Notes under the pieces: model-generated
What the model was told of the DNA's origin: nothing
Database searches by the model: none
The model's input: the letters and a program-made list of their open reading frames with translations, nothing else
Made by a program: the position numbers and the translations under genes
Shown here: positions 1-15,093 of the stretch, in pieces
Layout of the letters: every line of letters begins with the position of its first letter
How positions within the stretch are numbered: the first letter of the stretch is position 1
Source: Beroe ovata
Lineage: Eukaryota > Ctenophora > Nuda > Beroida > Beroidae
DNA length: 64,000 nucleotides
Direction: 5' to 3'
Assembly: GCA_946803715.1 (NCBI GenBank)
Contig: CAMPET010000266.1
Coordinates: forward strand, 27,235-91,234

Positions 1-63
1 GAATTTTGTAAGTTAGGCGATTCCATATTTATCCAATTGGTCTAAGACTGAAAAACAGTGATA

Positions 64-336
64 TTTTTCCCAAAACCAAATGAGATTTGGTTGTAATTGT
101 CCGCAGCATCTGCGCGTTCTTTACTCTAAAGCCAAGGATATATGAAAAAAGAACGCAGCATACGCGACAGACTGCCGCCACATCACTAGAAAAAGCTTAA
201 GTGTTTCCACACGTGAAGTGGCGGCAGTCTGTCGCATATGCCGCGTTCTTTTTTCATATATCCTTGGCTTTAGAGTAAAGAACGCGCAGATGCTGCGGAC
301 AATTACAACCAAATCTCATTTGGTTTTGGGAAAAAT
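64..336. repeat. Large foldback (palindromic) element
   Basis: Two arms, roughly 64-181 and 219-336, are near-perfect reverse complements separated by a spacer of about 37 bases. The outer ends contain a shorter nested inverted motif (ccaaatgagatttgg). The same outer motif recurs at the right edge of the window (about 63948-64000). No coding potential is believable; the short reading frames on both strands are by-products of the palindrome. This is probably a non-autonomous foldback transposon or MITE. Confidence 0.85.
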
Positions 337-391
337 GATTTAATAGACTTACATTGTAAGTTACAATGACAATCACAATGGCCTGGTAACC

Positions 392-713
392 GGCTCTTAC
401 TAAATTCATCGCCCTAGTTTTATCACGTGACTTATGTTTTTTCGGTTTCCTGACCCATCCCAAACCCTGACCCTAACTCACAGGATACTTCCAAACCCTC
501 ACCCTAACCCCAACCCTCACCCTGGCCTGACCCAAACCCTAGGTGGAAAAATGTCTGGTCACGTGACCAAATCAGTTTTTCGCCCATAACTCGCCAGGGA
601 AGCATTTACATCGGAATTAGCGCCTAAAATACGTCGATTCATGTCTGTTATATCGAAAAAGAGACAAAAATAAGAATTTTCAAAAAATTAGGGCGATGAA
701 TTTACTACAAGTG
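392..713. mobile_element. MULE-like MITE, copy 1 (telomere-like interior)
   Basis: The element starts ggctcttactaaattcatcg and ends with the reverse complement of its start (gggcgatgaatttactac). Its flanks ctggtaacc and atggaaacc agree at 7 of 9 positions, consistent with an aged 9-bp target-site duplication. The interior has a degenerate run of CCCTAA/AACCCT-like units, then an inverted gtcacgtgac motif. Copy 2 lies at 63368-63725 in the same orientation. A 9-bp duplication is typical of Mutator-like elements; that class assignment is inference because no transposase is present. Confidence 0.8.
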
Positions 714-778
714 ATGGAAACCATACAAAAAAGTTTGATCTGAAACACCTTGACTTCCAGTTCCATTCCTAATCCTAC

Positions 779-1381
779 AGTCTAATGAGTATGAGGAGAA
801 ACACAACATTTTCTATAGGCTAAAAGTACAACTACAAGAACATCTACAATCTTTATCTAGACGCACAAATGTGTAAGTCACATAGTCATAGTGTAAGTCC
901 TTCTACAAGTTGTATCACGGATCCCGCCATTGCTACCCTCTTGGCTCTTGCAGCGCAAGACACGGAGTGTTTGGACCCGAGTGTGAACATCCAAGAGACG
1001 AGGATAGTTTTAGAGCGGGCAAGGAGGAACAGTCGACGTGAGAGTGAGGTTCAGGCGAAGCAGAAACTCCTACAGCGAATACACTCCGTGGAAGAGGCGG
1101 AGGGGAGGCAGGAAGGGGTGTGTAGGGAGGTGAGACTGGAAATAATCGTACTTCTAAATTGACATTGTGATTGAGTGACGCCTGACACCATGATTTCAGT
1201 CCACGGAGACACCCGTGGAGAGTGATCTTGACGTTGCAGCTCTGGCGAAACGACTGACACGTGTGAGGCGGGAAAGTCAGAGTGAGTACCAGAAGAAACT
1301 GAGCATGAAGAGAGATACACTTAAGAAGAGATCATCGGAAAGTGGCACTGGACATGCCGAATCTGTTGTCGATGTGACATA
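779..1381 (+). CDS. Unknown coiled-coil protein, 3' exons only
   Basis: I do not recognise this protein. Three exons can be read in a consistent phase: about 779-872 (acceptor tcctacag, residues beginning SNEYEEKHNIFYRLKVQLQE), about 910-1135, and 1200-1381 (acceptor gatttcag, ending ESVVDVT then stop). The first intron would be only about 37 bases, which is short, so this junction is uncertain. The product is rich in Arg, Glu, Gln and Ser with heptad-like Leu spacing (ETRIVLERARRNSRRE, VAALAKRLTRVRRE), suggesting a coiled coil. The 5' part must lie left of the MITE at 392-713 or outside the window. It converges on the junctophilin gene, whose stop lies 627 bases downstream on the other strand. 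Confidence 0.55.
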
Positions 1382-2007
1382 AACTAGATCAATATTCACT
1401 CATGCCTTGCAATGGTAACGCCGAACTTCGAGCTTATAACTTAGTAACAGCTTATTCGAAAACCAGTAGTTTTCTACTATTTTTATAGAAATATATCGAA
1501 TGCGAAGTAAACTAGTAAGTCAGTGAACTTGATTATGATACAGTCTGTGACAGAAGTACGGCTTGCAGAGGACAGGTGACTGGCTCCGATTTATTACAGA
1601 AAATCAACCGATATCAATGCGAATATATTGAATAACAGATACTAAAATTAATAGTACAATTTAATATTTATTGAGAGTTGCTGAATCATCCCTGATGATC
1701 AACATTTTATTTTAAATCTCAATCAATCAGCGTCTACATGGTGCCAAAACGGCCCTGAAAACGGAATTTCTTTTTGTCCTTTTCAAAATTCCAACATCAC
1801 AATAACCTCCAGGAATATTTCATTTAAAATATTGTGCTATTTGTTGGTAGGGCTATAGTCCGGTTTGAGCTATAGACAAGCCAATTCCTTGTTCATATGG
1901 AATTGGCTGGATTAAAAACAACATCAACTAGGCCCCGCGGTAGGGGGGATATCTGTCACACACCACCACAGTTGAGTATCTATTTGAGGGACAGACACAG
2001 GCAGGGC
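1382..2007. other. Intergenic, convergent gene ends
   Basis: This stretch separates the + strand stop at 1381 from the junctophilin stop on the - strand. I see no further coding exon. I looked on the - strand for a hydrophobic exon that could give junctophilin a membrane anchor and found none. Confidence 0.6.
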
Positions 2008-5553
<3,546 letters not shown>

Positions 5554-5559
5554 AGGAAG

Positions 5560-6235
5560 AACAGACGGCGTGAGTTGTCCTAAAGTGCTCAATTCCATGG
5601 TTATTCCAGCGCGAAGAATAAACTGACACGACACGCTGACACAATTTGCTATAACTATAAGTCAAGGAGGTGATATTATTATACGAAAGCTATGCAATGC
5701 ACGGTAGTCAGCACTACGACAATATACACCAAACTACGCATTACGCATTGTACTGGGAGATATCTGCTTTTAAAAGCAGACGTCCGCTTTTTGGGACCAT
5801 GTCTGCTTATAGAGTGAAAAAAAAACGGAAGTCAACTTCTCAGGGTCGAACTTTCTCCAGATTGCAAACATTGGGGAGAAGGCAAACTGTCGAGGTGTAA
5901 TTTGTACCAAAATACCCGTCACAAAAGGATGCTGCGCTATATAATAGATTCTCTAGACGAGCAGTAATCATGCGACAATGCGACATCAATATCACACAAA
6001 TATCGAGATTGGCATTTGAATACGTAATATGATTGTACACGTGTCATCGCAGGCAAATGATTGGAGCTATTCTTCATTGAAGCATTGAGCATGATATTGC
6101 TATATAATACTGGACAACAAGGTGTATGATACGAAGCTGATATGGTTGGGAGACGCGCGCGTCTGTAATAATGAATTAATAACGAATATATGGCCCGAAT
6201 GCCTTACTAAGTACTGGTTGTATGAGGGAACTGTG

Positions 6236-6303
<68 letters not shown>

Positions 6304-7099
6304 NACACACGCACACACACACATACACACACACACACATAGACGCGCACACACACACACACATACACGCGCACACACAGAATCATACACGTTCACACGC
6401 AAGCGTACACAAATATACACACCATCCTGAAATAGAGCATCCAGGCGGTTTGTCTAATTGTAGCTAAACGCCCATTATGTGTAAGTGTGTGCGTGTACTC
6501 AGTGAAACATACATATCTGTGACGTCACAGATGCAAATTGAGAATGAAGGGCTATAACAATGAGCCGCCGTGACTAGCGTCTTTACGGTGAGCCCGATTC
6601 GTATATGAAGCGGGTATGGTGGCGATGATTCATCGTTAAAGCTGGTGTCAAAACTTTGAAAAGAACCAGCAAACAAGTCGTACCAATTAACGGAATTAAT
6701 TCAGAGAATTGCTGCAGAGGACAATGGACCATATCTCGAAACTTGAGCATGACCCTATCGGACAGGTAATTCCAAAATACATGCATGTGTACGTGTGTGT
6801 GTGTATGCTTGTGTATGCGTGCGTGTGTGTGTGAAACCCATGACAAGTAACACAACGGTATAATAACAAACCAGGGAGGTATTATAATACAAGTACACGC
6901 AGCTGTCTAATACTACATATTGAAGCCGCTAAGTTCTAAGTTTAGAAAATTATGATTATAATTTGTGCACGTGCACGAGGTCACGTGGCAAGATTGCAGC
7001 ACTCGCGCGCACGCACGTGATCAATGGGAGAGTAGTATCAGTGCATGATCCAGGGAGTTTGTCACGTGCCCCATGTCACATGGCCACAGATTAGGAGGG
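5560..7099. other. Intergenic with long CA tract and a contig join
   Basis: A CA microsatellite with variants spans about 6235-6413 and contains a single N at 6304. A TG/TA-rich patch follows at 6783-6834. The motif at 5763-5812 (tctgcttttaaaagcagac) resembles a sequence at about 54640-54740, so it may be a small dispersed inverted repeat. No convincing exon is seen on either strand. Confidence 0.6.
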
Positions 7100-7582
7100 T
7101 CACGTGAGAGTCGCTGTGAAAGCAGCAAGTGTATTATAGTGAGAGCCTATCCAGGGATAATGCGCCCACCTCGTATTACTGCTGCAATTACATGAGTGTA
7201 TGTAGCTCTTAGTCTGCGCGCGCTCGCCGTGTTTCTGGTACAAGTATACACCAGCATGGTCTATTTCAGGGCGAGCTATTGTAGTGTGCACTGTGGCTCT
7301 CTCATCAGCGTTACTCAACAGTGTTAACACACGCTGACCTATGCCATTGCTGTTTTCAGATGAAAAAATAAAGTCATACTTTGGCAAAGAATCATGCGAA
7401 AGTAACATACCTGATCTTAGGAAATGAGCTAGGGAAGCTTGTGTCAGCTCAGCAAAACAACAGTGTTCGTGCGTGGGTCTCTCCATAGTATTGCTCCATA
7501 TTGTACAACTGAGCTCCACCAATATGGCATGATTACCTACAATATAATGTGACGTCACAATCACATATACAGACAACACCAT
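7100..7582 (-). CDS. Doubtful single-exon ORF, 160 residues
   Basis: An uninterrupted reading frame of 160 codons starts with ATG at 7582. I do not recognise the product. It shows no clear domain, signal peptide or repeat, and composition is ordinary (several Cys and His scattered). It lies between the UBE2L3-type gene and microsatellites. Chance is a serious alternative, although the frame is longer than most random frames nearby. A shorter frame at 7622-7825 on the same strand has the same uncertain status. Confidence 0.2.
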   Translation of the reverse strand: MVLSVYVIVTSHYIVGNHAILVELSCTIWSNTMERPTHEHCCFAELTQASLAHFLRSGMLLSHDSLPKYDFIFSSENSNGIGQRVLTLLSNADERATVHTTIARPEIDHAGVYLYQKHGERAQTKSYIHSCNCSSNTRWAHYPWIGSHYNTLAAFTATLT

Positions 7583-7972
7583 GGTGCTTAAGTGCGATAG
7601 ATGGGATAGTGGGATGATATATCATATCAAGTAGTAGCAGGTTACACAATCGTAACCCAGTTGAGATCTAGAAGAGCCGTGAGTCAAATGAAACGACACT
7701 GTCTCATTACTGTCAACCCCTAATACAAATACATCTGGCTGGCATTGTCTAAGTAGGACATATTGAGTACATTTTGGAAGCCTCATTTCGAACAGGCAAG
7801 GGAAGCAAGATATGAAATATTTCACAAGTAATCAAATCTTCATGAAATCCAAACAATGTCACATATATTATCAAAACCAATGGTGCCGAATAAAAACTGA
7901 ATTGTTAAATTATTTGGGATGAAAGGATCAGTCTCTATGTAAATATTTATTGCAATGTAACTGGCAGAAACA

Positions 7973-8926
7973 TCACAAAGTGGTTCTCTTGAGAGCGTGT
8001 TGGGATGTGTGCTCCTCGGCTCTCTTATTGAACACGGTCTTGTCCGTCAAGTATTCCTTCGCTAGGTCAGACCGGAGCGGGTGGTCCGGTTCAGGCTTGT
8101 TTATCAGACAGATCAAACAGATCAACACTGAAAATAACGGTTTATATGGGGTTATATTAGGTTAGGTTTAGGTAGGTTAGGTGTTACTGAGATACGGCGT
8201 TAACTTTGGCCATAATAAACTTTTGTTAAACAGGCCATTAATAATTCCAACATCTATCAGGGGACGAAAACTCTGCATGGCGCGCGCATTGTTGCTTTCA
8301 ATTCACGTATATACTGTCTGTGGTTACTTGAAATGGTGAATGTCTTGAAACGCAACGGCAAAATGCTGTACGGAGTTCGCGCGAGACGTTCAATACATCT
8401 TATCATATGATCTTACATGCTATGTCACAGAAGTTGATAGCTTATCAAAATTGATCAACCATCGGCAGAGCCTTTATTTTGAAACTAGATGCAAATGGAA
8501 TTGAGCACTGTGTATAAGAACATACCTTGCTTTATCTTGGTGGCAGGTTTCCAATTCTCAGGACTGACAACAGGCAGGCAAACTTGTCCATTTTCCGCAA
8601 CATTAGGGTGGTAAATCTTGGTATTAAACTGCACGGCTGGCGGCTTGAAGGGGTACTCAGTAGGGAAGTTAAGTTGAATTTCAAATCTGCCATCTTTGTA
8701 CGGTCCCTCCGGTTTGATAACAGCCACCCAGTTGAGAATACAGTTGCCGTCTTTGAGCCGTATCTCATCAAGAAATTCCAACTCAGAGCTGGTCTTACTC
8801 TCCCCCTCTATCTCCTTCATTTCCTGAGTCAATTATTGCTCATTAATGGACATCATCACCAGTCACAATTGCAATAATAATCTTTCAATGAAATCTCACC
8901 TTGTTTAGCCGCCTTGTAGCAGCCAT
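7973..8926 (-). CDS. UBE2L3: UBE2L3-type ubiquitin-conjugating enzyme E2
   Basis: This E2 carries thioester-linked ubiquitin and passes it to HECT and RBR ligases. Three exons read in phase: 8900-8926 (MAATRRLNK), 8526-8823 and 7973-8127, giving 159 residues; human UBE2L3 has 154. The catalytic motif GQVCLPV places the active cysteine at residue 91, preceded by the E2 signature IYHPN. The loop PFKPP contains the Phe that contacts E3 ligases. Near the C-terminus PEPDHPLR keeps the His found in UBE2L3 where most E2s have Asp; in that family the His correlates with poor reactivity toward free lysine. The first intron (8824-8899) is only 76 bases. The POLR3E stop lies about 220 bases upstream on the same strand. 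Confidence 0.95.
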
Positions 8927-9146
8927 GCTATTGGGACAGAGCTGGTTAATGAATAGATTGCAAATTGAAACATTATATTGGAGATTGGCGAATACCGTAA
9001 CAGATCAAAATGTATTGCATGGTAAGGTTATTAAAAGTCTCTGTAAAATAAAATAATAAATAAATTGAAACATCAATAATAATGATAAGCGATAGACTGA
9101 CCAAGTGAGATAAAAACATTGCTGTCAACAGATACACACTTTTTCA

Positions 9147-12100
9147 TCACACTCTTCTGTTAACTTTTAGTGTCCAGAACCGGGATTTACAGACGGGTTC
9201 ACACAAAACAGTGATAACACTGTTGAATTCCTTGTTCGTTACACCGACTTGGAGGTGCTGGAGTATCGCATCACGCAGATCAGTACGTGAGACCTGGTAC
9301 CGAGTCTCAAATAACGAGAATACCACCTGACGATACTTGTCGGAAACAGAACCGATCTTCTCATATCCCAGTGCTTCCTCCTTCTCGCCTTCCTACTCGT
9401 CGGGGAGGATAGTGTGAAAGAGTGAGGGCCGGCGAGGAGTTTGACGAATAACGGTTAGCAACGGTGAGCAGGGGTCGGAAGGGTGAGCAGCAAATTTGAA
9501 AATAGTGATATTGTAGCTGTGAGGTTCCACTGAACATTATACCTGGGTGAGAATGCTGATATAGCAGATTCTGAGGGCAGCACACATCTCACTCAACACA
9601 GGTTTAATCCACGGGTCAGGAACAAAACGGGTCATAGCTTCCTCAAGGACATTGACCAGTACAGCGCCAGGTCCAATAACGTCCTGGATATGGTGTCAAG
9701 TCTGAGTTGAATTCTATACCCACAAAGAACTAATCGTAGTTTGAATAAGTGTTGATTCAAGCCAACGATTGACAATCAGTAAGCCCCGTCGACAGGTTTG
9801 AGGAATCTCATTACGAGTATAATGGTGTCAATCACCCTAAACAAAGACGTGAGGCTGAATAAGGTATCAGGTTTGATGACACCATCTGACTGTAACCTCT
9901 CCACTATTTGTGCCGCCACTTCTTCACTGATATTTGTCAGTTCTGTCTTGACACCAGCATTCTTGTCAGTGCCTGGCTTCTGGTTCTCAACGAGCGGGTT
10001 GTTGCGATGCGATTTCAACTGGGGGTAGTATAGAATTATTTTACGTGTGAGGAAACAGCAGTTTCAATACCATCACTTCAGCACCTTTACAATATGCAGT
10101 TATAACTGGTGTCAACGTATTCTTCCGTCAGATTCATGCAATGTTATGACGGATGAGTCATCTGTTCGTTACAGAGGCCTGTCATGACGTTAGGTATTCC
10201 ATACTGGTGTCAACGCATTCCTACGTCAGAGTGGTGCAGTGGTGTCAGCAAGGTATGACGAAATGGTCATTCATTCGTCACAAAGGCCTGTCATGACATA
10301 GGTGTCGCATACTGGTGTCAACGCATTCCTACGTCATAGTTATGCACTGGTGTCAACAAGTAATGACGAATGAGTCCCCTGTNNNNNNNNNNNNNNNNNN
10401 NNNNNNNNNNNNNNNTGTCAACGCATTCCTACGTCAGAGTTATCCACTGGTGTCAGCAAGTAATGACGAATGAGTCCCCTGTTCGTCACAGAGGCCAGTC
10501 ATGACGTAAGTGTTGCATACTGGTGTCAACGCATTCCTACGTCAACGCATTCCTACGTCAGAGTTATGTACTGGTATCAACAAGTCATGACGAATGAGTC
10601 CCCTGTTCGTCATGACGTACTGATTCGATTATGCTGCAATTCCTCCAATACCCCACAAAACAGCTGAAAGCAGCTAGGGTTTGGAACCGCACTCTGTAGG
10701 ACATGGATATTATCTTGACCAATTTGATCAATTGCAAGTACTTCTTTCACCTCGCTTAATTTGGTATCAATTTGTCATGCAGATTGGAGAAGTGCAAGAA
10801 ATTTTTAAGAAGTTTTCGGGTTCAGAATAGGTATCAAAAAATTCAGTTTGCTTTTTTTCCATTTCCAGTTCCCCTGAGTAATCCAAGAAGACATCTGTAA
10901 AGTAATGTGCGGCATAATCATTCACACCCACCAAATCAACACTTCCCTCGATGATTACGTAATATGTAAAATATTCCTTACATGGAATGAAGTATAGAGC
11001 TCTTGATACATATCACTCCACAAATTTCGCTGGGACTCTGTCAGTGCAGGGTATTCGAGATTGAAATCAGGACAGGGCGGTCTCTTGAACGTCCAACCTT
11101 CGATAGGTGTTTGAACTGAGACCTGAGCGGGTACAAACAGTCAATGTGGGGAATACGGGGAAATAAAACACTGAATCTTTGGTGTGTTTAGTCTGTATTA
11201 TAAACTGTTCAAGTGAAGACATGTATGCTGCATGCAGGTTAAAAAGTTGATAGCACATACCGGTATTCCAATACCGCGGTGACGTATTGCGAAAAGTGGT
11301 GTCCGCAAGTTACGAGGTGATGCCAGGGGAGTATATAAACTATTAAGATGCTAAAACTGCTGACCTGCTTCAATATCTCCTCCACTTCCACGGGCGGTAT
11401 TTTACAGATGCTCTGCAGATGTCTCCTCTTAACCAGACAGCTGGTGTAGAAACAGTGAAGTACGAAATCGCGATGTTTTACCATCAACTCCGCAGGTACA
11501 CCTGTGTGTTCCGATCTGGTCCCTTTGGGGTACACGAGTTTCGATCCGACCACCCAGTTACCCTAGTGAAGGGGGAGGGTATAATCACCGTGTTTATTGA
11601 AGGGGATAACGCGAGTTTGGCAAGTGAAAACATGGTGTATCGTCTGTAACCTGGACCAAGTGGGCACAGTCCTGAAGTTCTGTTATGAGTTCAGGACAGG
11701 GTATGTTTGGGAGCGCGTCACGTATCTCATCAAAACTGAGCACGTGTGCGTTGCGCATCAGAGTCGCTACCTAAAGAGAAGTTTCCAGGTTCATCTAGAT
11801 ATCCACCGTCCACCCTGAGACATGTTTTCACCCTATTGCACGTTACCACATTATGGCACGTTACCACCCTATTGCACGTTACCATCCTATTGCACGTTAC
11901 CACCCTATTGCACGCTACCATCCTGATACCATCCTGATACACGTCACCACCCTATGGCACGTAGGTAACCACCCTGTGACACGTGATCTCAGACGTTGTG
12001 GTACGGGGGAATTTCTACCTGTTTCGGGATGGGCATATCTGGAAGATCCCGGAGTCCGACAGGCTTGTTATCCGAGAACTGATGAGCAGTCTGTGGTGGC

Positions 12101-14120
12101 ATCAACATGTAAAGATACCGTGTCTTCGCCACTTCACTGCCAGCCACGCCACCATCCTCTGAGTAAGTCACGTGTATTATAATATGCTTATGTCAAATGT
12201 CAATGTGTCTATGCTGTGTCATGCGCGTTATTTGTGCGTCATGTGCTGAGCAAAATACAGCAAAATGTTGTTTCATACAATGCTGCTACATTATCCAAAT
12301 ACAATGTTGTCAGGTATGTATCAGCAAATTATGACCTGGCTAAAGTACAAACAGTAATTGTAACTCAGCAACCACCCTGCACTTAATCACTTCTGAGCAG
12401 AGACCTTTTTTCATGCAACGTCACAATGCCTCAAATGGGTGCAAAGTGTATAAATATAGCGCTGTTAAGTTAATATAAGAACTGTTGTTTACGTCCTTGC
12501 TGATATATCCGGTGACATTTAAGATGTGCTAATCACACTTACTCGAAATTTAACTAGGTACTTATTTACTGTAGAGGGAAGTGTATCTCACCTTGTTTTT
12601 TGAGAATAGCTCGTTTTTGCCCCGCTGTATACGGATGTTCGGGGGGCCTGTAGTCACAGGGAACCCACGACTCTTTGCACCGCTCTTGCTGTAACACGTA
12701 TTGTAACACAGCGTGTAACTATGTAACATACTGTGCAACATGGAATTGTGTTACGTGATTGCAACACTAATTGTATGTGGGCTGTAACTGAAGTGGACAC
12801 TCTGACATTGTACATCCTTTACACTGTCAAGACGTGTCAATGTGACACAATTTACAGGTCTTTTCATAGACCCACAATTAGATAGAGCGCGTTAAATTCA
12901 TATAGAATGAACTGCACAGAGCACAGGCATAGTGAATGAACAAAGGGTGTTTAACGGGTATCAAATGTATACAGTATGTATGAATGTACTATGTATAATG
13001 TATATATACCTAGTGTACATTGTATTGAGTAATGAGTATTAGTCAGGTACCTAGTGTTTGTAACTTATGTACCTGTACATTCTCATACGATGACAGTCTC
13101 AGTGCCCTGTCCCTGTCACTTTCCACTTTGGTGAATTTCCTGGTCACACTTTGGGCGGGAGTAGCTGTACTGGACTCCTCCTTCTCGTTGAGCTTCGCGT
13201 CCTCGGCAACTCTGAGACGTACAGATCATTGCATATATATGCACTAACCAGATCGCAAAATCCCAATTCTGGAGCGCCTGATAAACACAGGAATGAATCT
13301 AGCAGTAATGAGGGGACAGTCAGCATACCCCTCATTACTCACGACTCACAATGAAGATGCCAATAAACATACATAATACCACAGTTGCCATCCCATTTTA
13401 CACGTGTACCATGACGAGCAAGACTTGAGCAACGTACCGCTTGTCGATATGATCGAATGACGGAATGAGTTGTAACACTCCATCCAAGGGTGCTAGATGA
13501 AGCTCCCTACCCTTTATCAGTCCTATAGCGGCATTAGGTTTCAATAGGGGTCTCTGAGATACTCTCAATTTTTGTACCTGTCATGATACAGATCGTGTTG
13601 TGATATGAAGTAGTCGGAGAGAGGAATCAAGTCATGAATGAACTGTTCATATCATATACCAGCTAATTGACAATTTCACATTTATACTCTAAAATCAGAT
13701 CCTGACGGGCATTACCTGGGGTGGCTTGTTAGGGTTCGTCTGCAACTTCATATCCAGTTCCATATCCTGCTGGACGGGCCGCACTCTCAGGCCCTCCCTA
13801 ACTGCAGTCTTGTAGGGCTTGTACGTGGGTCTGAGAGGGTATTGGGCCAGGACTAGCTTACCAAGGGCACGGGTGATGTAGACATCTATCTCATGGATCA
13901 CACTGTCTTCTTCTTCTTCAGCATCTGGGGGATGGGCCAGTCACTTTTCGGATGGGAAACAGGCAACGACATGAGGACATAGATAATAGATATGCTTCAG
14001 CAATGCGGATCAGATTGGTGAGAATTAGCGAGGAAATATGATCGATAGATTACGATCCAGCCTACCTAGTGCTTGTCCGGAATCTGGTACCCTGCATTCT
14101 GAACCAATGTCATGAATCAT
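9147..14120 (-). CDS. POLR3E: RNA polymerase III subunit RPC5
   Basis: RPC5 pairs with RPC4 in the Pol III subcomplex used for initiation and termination. Exons on the - strand are about 13718-13933, 13434-13590, 13068-13212, 12596-12692, 11990-12168, 11645-11815, 11365-11556, 10988-11092, 9776-10020, 9545-9690 and 9147-9370. Recognisable blocks in family order are VIHEIDVYITRALG, GRELHLAPLDGVLQL, ESWVPCDYR, YLYMLMPPQ, KLVYPKGTRSEHTGVPAEL, RDFVLHCF, and a C-terminal winged-helix block GSVSDKYRQVVFSLFE. A candidate first exon with ATG at 14120 (MIHDIGSECRVPDSGQAL) joins in the right phase but is weakly supported. Introns hold an 18-bp minisatellite (11830-11975) and a 108-bp array element with an N gap (10383-10415). 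One exon is duplicated at 14816-15092, next to a single N. Confidence 0.93.
10130..10905. mobile_element. Dispersed 108-bp tandem-array element, copy A
   Basis: Several units with a 108-bp period (ctggtgtcaacgcattcc recurs at 10203 and 10311 and beyond) are followed by a non-repeated tail of about 290 bases. Each unit contains an inverted repeat TGACGAATG/CATTCGTCA and a cctgtcatgacg block. The array is interrupted by 33 Ns. Copies with the same organisation lie at 27405-28190 and 51530-51865. No protein is encoded. Confidence 0.8.
11830..11975. repeat. 18-bp minisatellite
   Basis: About six units of the type accaccctattgcacgtt, in a POLR3E intron. Confidence 0.85.
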
Positions 14121-14815
14121 CAACTGCAAATTAGGATTAACACGGGCCAGCTGGTAATTTTTAGGTATTAAGTTGTATCCTATCTGATGAGATGATACCT
14201 TGATATACACCGTATTTGTTGAGTAAGCCACACAGTGTGTTTTCACGATATTTCAAGTTGGGTTGATAGATATTGAATTAACATCCGAACATAAACACGT
14301 CTTATACATATTACATAGCTGTTCATTGAATGAATATCTAAGGAGTATGTGAGTAAAGTCAACTGCAATATCTCAATTTCAGAATAAGAAATGAAGAATG
14401 ATAGTAGAAAGCTGTACAAAATATCTGTGTTAAAACATCCATGTACATAAAATTGTATTCTTTACTCAATCCCAGATTATTTACCTTTTGAATGTTCTGA
14501 ATAATCAAGGACACAAAATTGTAGAAATAGCTTGCAAATACTAAAAGGAAATACTTGATAACAGATATGATAACAATACTATAACAGATAATATAGCAAA
14601 AATAAGCTGTAATCACCTCATTATCATATCATTCGATATATGCATTCATAATCCGTTGATTATGATGATGATTGCATATCACATCGAATTGATACCTATT
14701 TTGATCTGTTGTAAGGTAGTATCTAGTCTTTTGATATTTAAGTGTGGAAATTGGTTATGTAAATATGTCCGTAAATACAGTCACTGGATCGGTTTGTTTG
14801 ATAAGATGCATAGAT
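14121..14815. other. AT-rich stretch, no gene seen
   Basis: Between the POLR3E 5' end and the duplicated POLR3E exon. I see no exon on either strand. It may hold the promoters or an upstream POLR3E exon. Confidence 0.5.
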
Positions 14816-15092
14816 GTGACGTATTGCGAAAAGTGGTGTCCGCAAGTTACGAGGTGATGCCAGGGGAGTATATAAACTATTAAGATGCTAAAACTGCTGA
14901 CCTGCTTCAATATCTCCTCCACTTCCACGGGCGGTATTTTACAGATGCTCTGCAGATGTCTCCTCTTAACCAGACAGCTGGTGTAGAAACAGTGAAGTAC
15001 GAAATCGCGATGTTTTACCATCAACTCCGCAGGTACACCTGTGTGTTCCGATCTGGTCCCTTTGGGGTACACGAGTTTCGATCCGACCACCC
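14816..15092 (-). pseudogene. Extra copy of a POLR3E exon at a contig join
   Basis: These bases are virtually identical to about 11279-11552, including intron flanks, and stop exactly at the single N at 15093. The copy lies upstream of the gene's 5' end and cannot be used in phase. The abrupt edge at an N and lack of divergence point to an assembly artefact (a redundant contig end) rather than a true duplication. Confidence 0.8.
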
Positions 15093-15093
15093 N

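Noticed and set aside
480-540. True telomere or chromosome end from CCCTAA-like repeats
   Set aside because: The block is short, degenerate and lies inside a MITE that recurs at 63368-63725.
6100-6467. Overlapping frames of His/Thr or Val/Cys repeats
   Set aside because: They are translations of a CA microsatellite and cross an N.
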